From assembly GCA_038244055.1 (NCBI GenBank), contig JBBRTW010000183.1, positions 1 through 12,869 on the forward strand: a stretch of DNA of 12,869 bases. Reading direction: 5' to 3'. A program made the translations under genes and the position numbers. Each line of letters begins with the position of its first letter. Position 1 is the first letter of the stretch. The DNA is from DASPKW01 sp038244055. GTDB taxonomy: Bacteria; Planctomycetota; Phycisphaerae; Tepidisphaerales; Tepidisphaeraceae. Shown here piece by piece: positions 5,930-11,880 of the stretch. The notes under the pieces were generated by a model that worked only from the letters and a program-made list of their open reading frames with translations, was not told the origin of the DNA and ran no database searches.

Positions 5930-7399
5930 ATGGCTGATATGCTCCAACCCTGGCGAAAGCTCTCGCTCGCCGCGCAGATTATGACGGTCTCGGCCGTCTG
6001 CGTTCTGGTCATTTCCTCCGCCGCCCTCATCGTCACCGCGCGCTGGAGTTCGTCGGGCAAACTCAACGCCGAAGACCTGGCGATGTTCCGCCTCGAACTC
6101 ATCGGCGCGCTGGCCGGCGCGGCCATCATCAGTTTCGGCCTCATCGCCATCACCATCCGCTCGCTCCTGCTCAATCCGCTCGGCCGGATCAACCAGGACC
6201 TCTCCCAGATCGCCGACAACCAGCTCGATCTCCCCGCCGGCCAGCCATTGCCCAGCCGCGACCTCGAACAAATCCGCGCCAGCTTCGATCGCATGGTCAC
6301 CCGCATTCGCACCGCCCGCGATCATTTCGAAGATGCCCAGCGCATTCTCGCCACCCGCACCAGCACCGTCGATCGCATCCTCGATTTCTCCCAGACCATC
6401 CAGGGCGCTGGCTCGGCCGGCCAGGTCTTCGATACCCTCGCTCACTATCTTCGCTCCGAGCTGAGTCTCGCGGGGCTGGTGATCGTTTCACATCAGCCGG
6501 CTCAGACCCCATCGATGCAGCTTCGCGCGGCCTGGCCTGAGAAACTGGTTTGCCCGGGCGCGCAGGTCGGTGATATCGAAGCGGCCGCCTGCCCGTGTCT
6601 GCGGCAGCACCTGCCCAAGAGTTTTCGCATAGATGGCTCACCCGTCCGCTGCGCCATCGATTCGATGCTGACGCTCGGCCCCAAACACCCGGCCTACTGC
6701 ATCCCCTTCAATGTCGGGCAGAAAATGCAGGTCGTGGTCCATATGCTCCTGGCCGAGCACCAGACCTGGGGCGATGACCAGAAACAGCTCGCCCAGACCT
6801 ATGTGAACACCGCCGTCTCCACCCTGATCTCGCTCCATCTCCTGGCCGAGGCGGAGATGCAGAGCATGACCGATGGCCTGACCGGCCTCTTCAACCGCCG
6901 CTCGATGGAAGCGCTCCTGCAGCGCGAAGTCGCCCTCGCCGAGCGGCACAGCCACGGCCTCTCTCTGGTGATGATCGACCTGGACCGCTTCAAGCAGATC
7001 AACGACACGCACGGCCACGCGGCCGGCGATCACATCCTCAAATCCTTCGCCGATTGCGTGCGCATCACCCTCCGCAAAACCGATCTGGCCTTCCGCTACG
7101 GCGGCGATGAGTTCGTCATCGCCCTGCCGCAAACGGGCGTGGCGCAGTCGGTGCAGGTCGTCCACAAACTCCGCCAGGCATTCGGCGCGGTCGATTTCTC
7201 CGATGCGATCACCAACCTCGATCACGCCCCCACGCTGAGCATCGGCATCGCCGAGCGCAACGTCGGCCACAACATCATCACCCTGGAAAACCTCCTGGCC
7301 GCCGCCGATCACGCCCTCTACGAAGCCAAGGCCGCCAATCGAAATTGCGTGAAGGTGTACCAATCGATGATGTCCGAGCAGCCGCCGAAAGTCGCGTGA
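5930..7399 (+). CDS. membrane diguanylate cyclase (HAMP-GAF-GGDEF)
   Basis: This protein is predicted to make c-di-GMP from two GTP at the inner membrane. The 489-residue product has two membrane segments (about 17-37 and 54-78), with only a short loop between them and so no large periplasmic sensor. A HAMP-like linker (80-135) and a GAF-like domain (about 145-305) follow. The GAF region has the Cys pattern C-x-LR (223), R-C (241) and C-x-P (257), which recurs in GAF domains of other GGDEF proteins, plus C208 and C221. The catalytic domain (311-477) has intact GGDEF (391-395), metal-binding D350 in M-I-D-L-D-R-F, and an intact inhibitory RxxD site (R-K-T-D, 382-385), so product feedback is expected. 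The ATG at 5930 precedes the first membrane helix; ATG 5939 is an alternative. The frame is open further upstream, but that stretch overlaps the divergent promoter. Confidence 0.93.
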   Translation: MADMLQPWRKLSLAAQIMTVSAVCVLVISSAALIVTARWSSSGKLNAEDLAMFRLELIGALAGAAIISFGLIAITIRSLLLNPLGRINQDLSQIADNQLDLPAGQPLPSRDLEQIRASFDRMVTRIRTARDHFEDAQRILATRTSTVDRILDFSQTIQGAGSAGQVFDTLAHYLRSELSLAGLVIVSHQPAQTPSMQLRAAWPEKLVCPGAQVGDIEAAACPCLRQHLPKSFRIDGSPVRCAIDSMLTLGPKHPAYCIPFNVGQKMQVVVHMLLAEHQTWGDDQKQLAQTYVNTAVSTLISLHLLAEAEMQSMTDGLTGLFNRRSMEALLQREVALAERHSHGLSLVMIDLDRFKQINDTHGHAAGDHILKSFADCVRITLRKTDLAFRYGGDEFVIALPQTGVAQSVQVVHKLRQAFGAVDFSDAITNLDHAPTLSIGIAERNVGHNIITLENLLAAADHALYEAKAANRNCVKVYQSMMSEQPPKVA

Positions 7400-7418
7400 T
7401 TCGTCATCCGATTTTAGC

Positions 7419-7436
7419 CGCTCCGCTTGCGGAGCG
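7419..7436 (+). terminator. GC-rich hairpin after the diguanylate cyclase gene
   Basis: CGCTCCGC-TT-GCGGAGCG is a perfect dyad twenty bases past the stop codon (a 7-bp stem with a CTTG tetraloop is more realistic). No T-run follows on either strand, so it may be a 3' mRNA-stabilising hairpin or a rho-type end rather than an intrinsic terminator. Confidence 0.35.
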
Positions 7437-7489
7437 CGTCGAACGGTGCCCACCGCTCAAGTCGCCCGTTGTCTATCGCACGAGCCGTC

Positions 7490-7696
7490 CTACTTTCCCG
7501 CCCCCTTCCGCAACTCCGCCAACGTCGCCGCGATCGCCTCATGCCCCTCGACCGTATGCACGACGATCAGCTTCCCCGCGAAATACCGGCACGTTCCCGG
7601 CGGCTCATTCCGATCGCGCCACCCGGCCGGTTGGACTTGCGACGTAGCACAACGGGTTTGAGCCGCATAGGTATGAGGATCAATGGCTGCGATCAT
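7490..7696 (-). pseudogene. C-terminal remnant of a planctomycetal secreted/secretin-like protein
   Basis: This 68-codon frame ends with residues resembling the last part of many planctomycetal proteins: W-R-D near residue 26, then F-A-G-K-L-I-V-V-H-T-V-E-G-H-E-A-I and A-T-L-A-E-L-R. The usual form is G-x-L-I-V-x-x-T-x-x-x-H-x-x-I, then L-x-x-L-R, found at the ends of secretin/STN-like proteins. Only about 45 residues fit; the N-terminal 20 do not, and a stop lies ten codons further upstream. No signal peptide or large domain exists. It is best read as the tail of a gene whose front was lost, perhaps when the neighbouring low-GC segment arrived. The other half is not in the window. The rest of the 371-base gap (7400-7770) shows only the hairpin near its start. 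A genuine tiny protein cannot be excluded. Confidence 0.4.
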
Positions 7697-7761
7697 ATGG
7701 GCGTTGCGATGCTGCTGTTGTCTTCAATCGCATGGCTTACTGAATGATCATGTGATAATCG

Positions 7762-7767
7762 AAGGAG
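7762..7767 (+). promoter_or_regulatory. Shine-Dalgarno AAGGAG before the DUF262 gene
   Basis: AAGGAG stands three bases before the ATG at 7771, closer than usual but the only strong ribosome-binding site on the plus strand of the window. It fixes the start and sets this gene apart from its neighbours. A TGT-GATAAT motif at 7751-7759 resembles an extended -10, but it would give almost no leader, so the true promoter is probably further upstream. Confidence 0.5.
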
Positions 7768-7770
7768 CAT

Positions 7771-9471
7771 ATGCACCACCTCTTAACATCCGATCATTGG
7801 ACGGTAGAAAAGCTGGTTCGGTCGTTCGAGGAAGGCGAAATTGCGATACCGGAGATTCAACGGGAATACGTCTGGGACGACGACCAGGTGAAAGACCTGC
7901 TTGACTCGATTGACAACGACTATCCGTGTGGATCGATTATCCTCTGGGAGCCAGGCAAGCGGGATGCCAAGCTAGTGCGCGATCTCATCAAGCCTGAGAG
8001 GCGAAAGCGGTATGAGAAGAGCAAGACCAATCCCAAATATTTTCTTCTCGATGGCCAGCAGCGAATAACATCACTTGCCTCGATTCTAATGAAGAGGGGA
8101 CGCTTTCGGGAAATGCTTCCCGACCTTGAGCCGGAGGACCTTCCGTCACGTTTTTACGGAAATCTAAAGCGTTTCCCGACGGAGATTGTTGCCGTTGGCG
8201 ACGATCAGTCATTTAGCCGTGAGCATTGGATGCTGCTCAATGATTTGTTTGATCCAACGCAGGCTGGATGTCCCGAAATTGCAGCTTTGCGAGATGAGCA
8301 GAAGCTGAAGATCCACCAATATGTACAGCAAATTCGCAACTATCAGTTCGCGGTGGAGATCATTCACGAACGGGACTATGCCACGGTCGGCAAGATTTTT
8401 GAGCGAGTGAACTCTTCTGCTACCCAATTGGAGGGCGCGGAGATTCATTTGGCACGGATTGTTCCGTATTGGAGAGGCATAGCCGGGCAACTACGGCAAT
8501 TCAGCAATGAGTTGGCCTTGAGGGATTATGACCTGGATATCACATTCATGATGCGGTCGATAACTGCGATCGAATGTGGCTCCGGGAAGATCGAAAGGCT
8601 TGCTACCAAGGTGACCAGCGTTGACAAGAACGACCACAAGTTAGTGACCGCATCCCATTTGGATCGGACGTGGAAGATAGCAAAAAGGGCCATCCTTCGC
8701 GTGGTCAAGATTCTTCAGGACGACTTGCTCTTGGACAAGATGAAGTTCTTCCCGTCGAAAAATGTCCTCGTGCCGCTCGTTTTCTACGCCGCTAAAGAAA
8801 AGAGCCTGACGTTGAGCCATAAAGATATTGTGCGGTTTTTCATTTTCGCGCAGTTGTCTGGGTATTATGGCTCGTCGACGGAGTCGCGGCTTACTCGCAC
8901 GATAAAAGATTTGAACGGCACCGATGGCACTATCCGCGAAGGACTGCGTGAGTTGGTGACCGCAATCAAAGCGGATACAAGACAGGATTACCGGGGGCTG
9001 AAAGTGCGCAATACGGACGTTAGTGGCTTACCGGCGAAGAACCCGCTGGTCTTGCTAATGTACGTCATTATGCGGCAACAGGATGCTTCGGATTTCTTTG
9101 ATCACAAGATTAAGCTCGATCAAATCACGCCGCGAGAGATGCACATGCATCACATCTTTCCGTGGGATTTCATGATGAAGGACAAGCGAGCGTTGAAGAT
9201 GTGCGATCACAATGGATACACTCGCTCGGAATACCGGGAGATTGTCAACGACATCGCCAACCTGACCTTTCTCCGGCAGTCAACAAATTGTGCCGTCGGA
9301 AATCAGGACCCCGGAGAATATTTGAAAGAAATCCCGGCTGACACTCGGCAAGCGCATTTCATTCCCGACGATCAATCTCTTTGGCATCCCGAACAATTCC
9401 ATGCGTTTCTTGACGCCCGCCGACGGCTGATTTCAGCCGCGATTAATAAGTTCTTGAAATCTTTGGGATAA
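7771..9471 (+). CDS. DUF262 / DUF1524-like HNH protein (GmrSD-family, putative defence nuclease)
   Basis: The 566-residue protein has the two parts of GmrSD-like proteins in one chain. The N-terminal ParB-like DUF262 domain (about 10-230) carries I-P-E-I-Q-R-E-Y-V-W at 26-35, the nucleotide-handling D-G-Q-Q-R-I-T-S at 94-101, and F-E-R-V-N-S-S near 210-216. The C-terminal part has an HNH-type nuclease core like DUF1524: M-H-H-I-F-P around 459-464 and N-L-T-F-L at 497-501, with a conserved Asn following. Family members cut modified phage DNA (GmrSD, type IV restriction) or phosphorothioate-linked DNA (SspE), and many act alone. There is no membrane segment or signal peptide. Base composition and third codon positions are clearly more A/T-rich than in the flanking genes, and it has a strong Shine-Dalgarno, so it was probably acquired. 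No methylase or partner gene is adjacent. The substrate is unknown. Confidence 0.88.
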   Translation: MHHLLTSDHWTVEKLVRSFEEGEIAIPEIQREYVWDDDQVKDLLDSIDNDYPCGSIILWEPGKRDAKLVRDLIKPERRKRYEKSKTNPKYFLLDGQQRITSLASILMKRGRFREMLPDLEPEDLPSRFYGNLKRFPTEIVAVGDDQSFSREHWMLLNDLFDPTQAGCPEIAALRDEQKLKIHQYVQQIRNYQFAVEIIHERDYATVGKIFERVNSSATQLEGAEIHLARIVPYWRGIAGQLRQFSNELALRDYDLDITFMMRSITAIECGSGKIERLATKVTSVDKNDHKLVTASHLDRTWKIAKRAILRVVKILQDDLLLDKMKFFPSKNVLVPLVFYAAKEKSLTLSHKDIVRFFIFAQLSGYYGSSTESRLTRTIKDLNGTDGTIREGLRELVTAIKADTRQDYRGLKVRNTDVSGLPAKNPLVLLMYVIMRQQDASDFFDHKIKLDQITPREMHMHHIFPWDFMMKDKRALKMCDHNGYTRSEYREIVNDIANLTFLRQSTNCAVGNQDPGEYLKEIPADTRQAHFIPDDQSLWHPEQFHAFLDARRRLISAAINKFLKSLG

Positions 9472-9540
9472 GGCGGTGTAGGCCTCGGCTATTCTGAATA
9501 GCGGTGCGCGAGTGGGCACTGTTCACAAGCGTCACGCCAT

Positions 9541-9583
9541 CCGGGACGGCGCTCTGTCGCTGCGCTCCGGCGCTCTGTCCCGG
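9541..9583. repeat. 12-bp direct repeat inside a 7-bp inverted repeat
   Basis: CGGCGCTCTGTC occurs at 9547-9558 and again at 9568-9579, nine bases apart. CCGGGAC (9541-9547) and its complement GTCCCGG (9577-9583) close the segment. It lies 70 bases past the DUF262 gene stop and before the end of the converging zinc-ribbon gene. It could be a transcription end shared by both strands, or a scar at the right edge of the acquired segment. Confidence 0.55.
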
Positions 9584-9647
9584 CTTGTCCGAAGGCGCGG
9601 AATCGCCCCAAGGTGAGTTCGCACGAAAGCACGATCAGCCGGCGGAA

Positions 9648-10196
9648 TCACGTCGTGGGCTTTGCGGACGGCTTGCCCGTGCCGCATTCGGGACAGGTGT
9701 TGCTGCCCCCGCGCAGGTCATACCCACACGCCAGACAACATCCTCTCTTCCGCCGCCGCATCACCACAATCCGATACCGCCCCCACATCGCCACCGGCCA
9801 CAAAAACAACCCCGCCAAAACCCAATGCGGCAATCCGATCGCCCCCGCCCGCGCTCCTTGAAGGCCCAGAAAATCCTTCGGCTGCGAGCTCATCGCGAAT
9901 CCCCAGGTCCCCCGCGCCCGGCCGGTGCCATCGTCCAACAGCGCCATGCTCAGCGCCCCCATCTCCTCCACCGAAGTCGAAAGCGTCTGCGCGCTCCAGG
10001 CCCGCCCGCCGCCCAGCTTGATATCCGTGGCCGCGAAAAGAATCTGCCCTTTGAGCGAAGTCACGCCCCAGGTCCGCCCCCCGTCGAGAAAAATCGCGAT
10101 CCCATCCCCATGCGCGTAACTGCGCACCCATAGCCAGACCACCGCCCCCAGCGCGATGGCCCCGAACAATGCCGTGCTACCCTTGCGTTTTTTCAT
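9648..10196 (-). CDS. planctomycetal membrane protein with C-terminal zinc ribbon
   Basis: The 182-residue product has an N-terminal membrane helix (about 8-24), a soluble middle rich in Gly, Trp and Ser, a second helix (about 124-141), a basic stretch (R-R-R-K-R) and a zinc ribbon. The ribbon is C154-x2-C157-G-Y-D-L-R-G and C168-P-E-C171-G; an extra C153 precedes it. The C-G-Y-D-L-R-G / C-P-E-C-G tail after a membrane helix is very common in planctomycetes, but no member has a known role that I can name. The central region (30-122) has no recognised fold. The basic patch places the ribbon in the cytoplasm with the middle region outside. The ATG at 10196 is well placed before the first helix and has no Shine-Dalgarno. 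A 10-bp dyad precedes it. Confidence 0.85.
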   Translation of the reverse strand: MKKRKGSTALFGAIALGAVVWLWVRSYAHGDGIAIFLDGGRTWGVTSLKGQILFAATDIKLGGGRAWSAQTLSTSVEEMGALSMALLDDGTGRARGTWGFAMSSQPKDFLGLQGARAGAIGLPHWVLAGLFLWPVAMWGRYRIVVMRRRKRGCCLACGYDLRGGSNTCPECGTGKPSAKPTT

Positions 10197-10206
10197 GGAC
10201 TGGCCT

Positions 10207-10238
10207 TCCTGATGCAGGGAGAAAAGCTTGCATCAGGA
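10207..10238. promoter_or_regulatory. 10-bp inverted repeat upstream of the zinc-ribbon gene
   Basis: TCCTGATGCA (10207-10216) and TGCATCAGGA (10229-10238) are perfect complements with a twelve-base centre. The dyad starts ten bases before the ATG of the minus-strand zinc-ribbon gene. It could be an operator for a dimeric repressor, or a 5' UTR hairpin that hides the ribosome-binding region. Confidence 0.5.
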
Positions 10239-10272
10239 TAACGCCGGGGAGGGAAAAAAGCAGGTTGGCGAA

Positions 10273-10373
10273 CAGATTGCGGATTTTGGATGGCGGATTG
10301 CGAATCGAAATACACATTCAATCCGCAATCCGCAATCCGCAATCCGCAATCTGAAATCTGAAATCTGAAATCA
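10273..10373. repeat. heptamer array AATCCGC/AATCTGA with inverted arm, at the DUF1501 stop
   Basis: The right arm (10320-10373) has four AATCCGC units, three AATCTGA units and a partial unit whose TCA is the DUF1501 stop codon. The left arm (10273-10300) holds GCGGATT copies, the reverse complement of the unit, at 10279 and 10293. Bases 10273-10285 are a perfect 13-bp complement of 10341-10353. The array can therefore fold into a hairpin in the 3' UTR of the DUF1501 mRNA. It fills much of the 174-base gap before the zinc-ribbon gene. Confidence 0.9.
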
Positions 10374-11654
10374 GCCAAACACTTCCATCACCGGCTTGGC
10401 GCTCTTATCCGCGATGCGGATCGGCCGCCCGCCGGGCGTCGTGTATTCTTTCTTGAAGTTGATCCCCAGGGCCGTGCAGATTGTCGCCATGAAATCCGGG
10501 GCGCTGATCGGCCGCTCGGCGACCTGCCCGGCCTTGTCCGTCTTGCCGATGACCTGCCCGCCCTTGACCCCGCCCCCCGCCAGCATCGTCGACCATGCCT
10601 TGGCGAAGTGCTGCGAGCCGTTGCCGGGGCTTCGGCCGAACTCGCCCATCCACACCACCAGTGTCGATTCCAGCATTCCCTTGGCCTGCAAATCCTCGAT
10701 CAGCGCCGCCATCGCCTGATCCATGTACGGTGAGCGCTTCTTCACCTTGGGCGCTGCCCCGCCATGATCATCCCAGCCGCCCAAACTCACCTCGACAAAC
10801 GGCACGCCCGTCTCTACCAGCCGCCGTGCCAGCAGGCACCCGCGCCCGAACTGGCTGTCACCGTACCCATCGCGCACCGATTGCGATTCCCGCTCGATCT
10901 CAAATGCCTTGGCCTTCTCCGAATGCATCAGCCGCACCGCCTGCTGATAGGCCGACTGATGCGCCTGCGCCGCCACCGCGCCGTATTTCCCCGCGAAGCC
11001 CGCTTCGGCCGAATCGAGCAGTTTCATCCGCGAATCAAATTCCGCCTCATTCACGGCCGGCTTGAGATTCTCAATCCCTTTAGTCGGATCGCCGACGATC
11101 AGCGGCGCATGCTTGGGCCCCAGGTAGGCCGGCACGGATCGGAAGAGGCTGCCCGCGTTATTGCCATCGGTGCCTCCATCGATCGCCACGAAATTGGGAA
11201 GCTCGAACCCCTCCTTGCCCAGCTCCGCCGCCGCGATGCAGCCGAGGGCCGGGTAGCTCTGCCCACCCACCATGCGATAGCCGTTGTGCATCAAGAACCG
11301 CGCCCGCGGATGGGCCGCCTCGCCGGTCGACATGCTCCGCAGCAGCGTCGCATGCTGCATCTGCCGGGCCATCTTCGGCAGGTACTCGCTGATGCGCACG
11401 CCCGGCACGGTCGTCGCGATCGGCTTGTATTCCCCGCCCTCTTTGACATCGAACGTATGCGACTGGCTCGGCCCGCCATTCATCCACAGGAGAATGCAAG
11501 ACTTGGGCTTCTGCCCGGTGGCCAGCGTCTGCTGCGCCGCATCCGCCGCCAGGCTGGCGAACCATCCCGAAGTCGAAGCCGCCAAAACCCCCGCGGCCGA
11601 CAACTTGATCATCTCACGCCGGGAAAGAGGACGATGTTCATTGTCGCGGCACAT
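10371..11654 (-). CDS. DUF1501 family protein, Tat-exported
   Basis: DUF1501 proteins have an alkaline-phosphatase/sulfatase-like fold and are greatly expanded in planctomycetes; their substrates are mostly unknown. The 427-residue product begins with a twin-arginine signal, S-R-R-E-M-I-K at 11-17, followed by an Ala-rich hydrophobic stretch to about 40, so it should be exported folded. Family motifs are L-L-W-M-N-G-G-P-S-Q-S-H-T-F-D at 55-69, G-G-W-D-D-H at 292-297 and G-E-F-G-R at 337-341. These hold the putative metal-binding Asp, His and Glu residues. Length is normal for the family. The ATG at 11654 follows a good Shine-Dalgarno. The DUF1549/DUF1553 gene lies upstream on the same strand, the standard planctomycetal pairing, but here a 225-base gap full of repeats separates them. 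Its stop codon is part of another repeat array. Confidence 0.94.
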   Translation of the reverse strand: MCRDNEHRPLSRREMIKLSAAGVLAASTSGWFASLAADAAQQTLATGQKPKSCILLWMNGGPSQSHTFDVKEGGEYKPIATTVPGVRISEYLPKMARQMQHATLLRSMSTGEAAHPRARFLMHNGYRMVGGQSYPALGCIAAAELGKEGFELPNFVAIDGGTDGNNAGSLFRSVPAYLGPKHAPLIVGDPTKGIENLKPAVNEAEFDSRMKLLDSAEAGFAGKYGAVAAQAHQSAYQQAVRLMHSEKAKAFEIERESQSVRDGYGDSQFGRGCLLARRLVETGVPFVEVSLGGWDDHGGAAPKVKKRSPYMDQAMAALIEDLQAKGMLESTLVVWMGEFGRSPGNGSQHFAKAWSTMLAGGGVKGGQVIGKTDKAGQVAERPISAPDFMATICTALGINFKKEYTTPGGRPIRIADKSAKPVMEVFG

Positions 11655-11660
11655 AATCGA

Positions 11661-11665
11661 CTCCT
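11661..11665 (-). promoter_or_regulatory. Shine-Dalgarno AGGAG of the DUF1501 gene
   Basis: On the minus strand AGGAG precedes the ATG at 11654 by six bases. It touches the edge of the heptamer array, whose first unit starts at 11666, so array folding could affect access to it. Confidence 0.7.
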
Positions 11666-11834
11666 GTCAGTTTTCAGTTTTCAGTTGTCCGTTGTCAGTT
11701 GTCCGTTGTCCGTTGTCCGTTGTCAGTTGTCAGTTGTCAGTTGTCAGTTGTCCGTGGTCCGTTGTCCGCTGTCCGTTGTCCGTTGCGTTTGGATTCAACA
11801 ACTGACAACGGACGACGGCCAACTGACAACTGAC
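11666..11834. repeat. 17-unit heptamer array GTCAGTT/GTCCGTT with inverted five-unit arm
   Basis: Bases 11666-11784 are seventeen contiguous seven-base units. Most are GTCAGTT or GTCCGTT; the second and third are TTCAGTT and single units read GTCCGTG and GTCCGCT. After a 15-base spacer, 11800-11834 holds five units of the reverse complement (AACTGAC, AACGGAC, a diverged GACGGCC, AACTGAC, AACTGAC). The two arms can pair over about 30 bases in several registers. The array lies between the DUF1553 stop and the DUF1501 start, eleven bases from the latter's ATG. Confidence 0.95.
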
Positions 11835-11840
11835 TCTTCT

Positions 11841-11880
11841 CGCAACTCGAACTCGCAACTCGCAACTCGAACTCGCAACT
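11841..11880. repeat. mixed 7/6-base array CGCAACT/CGAACT at the DUF1553 stop
   Basis: Six contiguous units read 7-6-7-7-6-7 bases: CGCAACT, CGAACT, CGCAACT, CGCAACT, CGAACT, CGCAACT. The last base is also the first base of the TCA that is the minus-strand stop codon of the DUF1549/DUF1553 gene. The array therefore begins right at the stop, as at the DUF1501 gene. Six bases separate it from the GTCAGTT array. Confidence 0.9.

Noticed and set aside
5786..6445. N-terminal extension of the sigma-54 activator frame by 220 codons
   Set aside because: The extension is antisense to the diguanylate cyclase gene, shows no domain, and lies upstream of a good promoter and start at 5785.
6638..7453. A 271-codon minus-strand frame opposite the GGDEF gene
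   Set aside because: It is an antisense shadow; the plus-strand frame has all catalytic motifs.
7345..7747. Plus-strand small frames in the gap before the DUF262 gene
   Set aside because: They are Pro/Arg/Ser-rich, overlap each other in two frames, and lie opposite the recognisable minus-strand remnant.
9504..10133. A 209-codon plus-strand frame opposite the zinc-ribbon gene
   Set aside because: It is Pro/Arg/His-rich without motifs, and antisense to a gene with clear membrane helices and zinc ribbon.
11666..11880. CRISPR array
   Set aside because: Units are 6-7 bases and contiguous, with no spacers; no cas genes are present.
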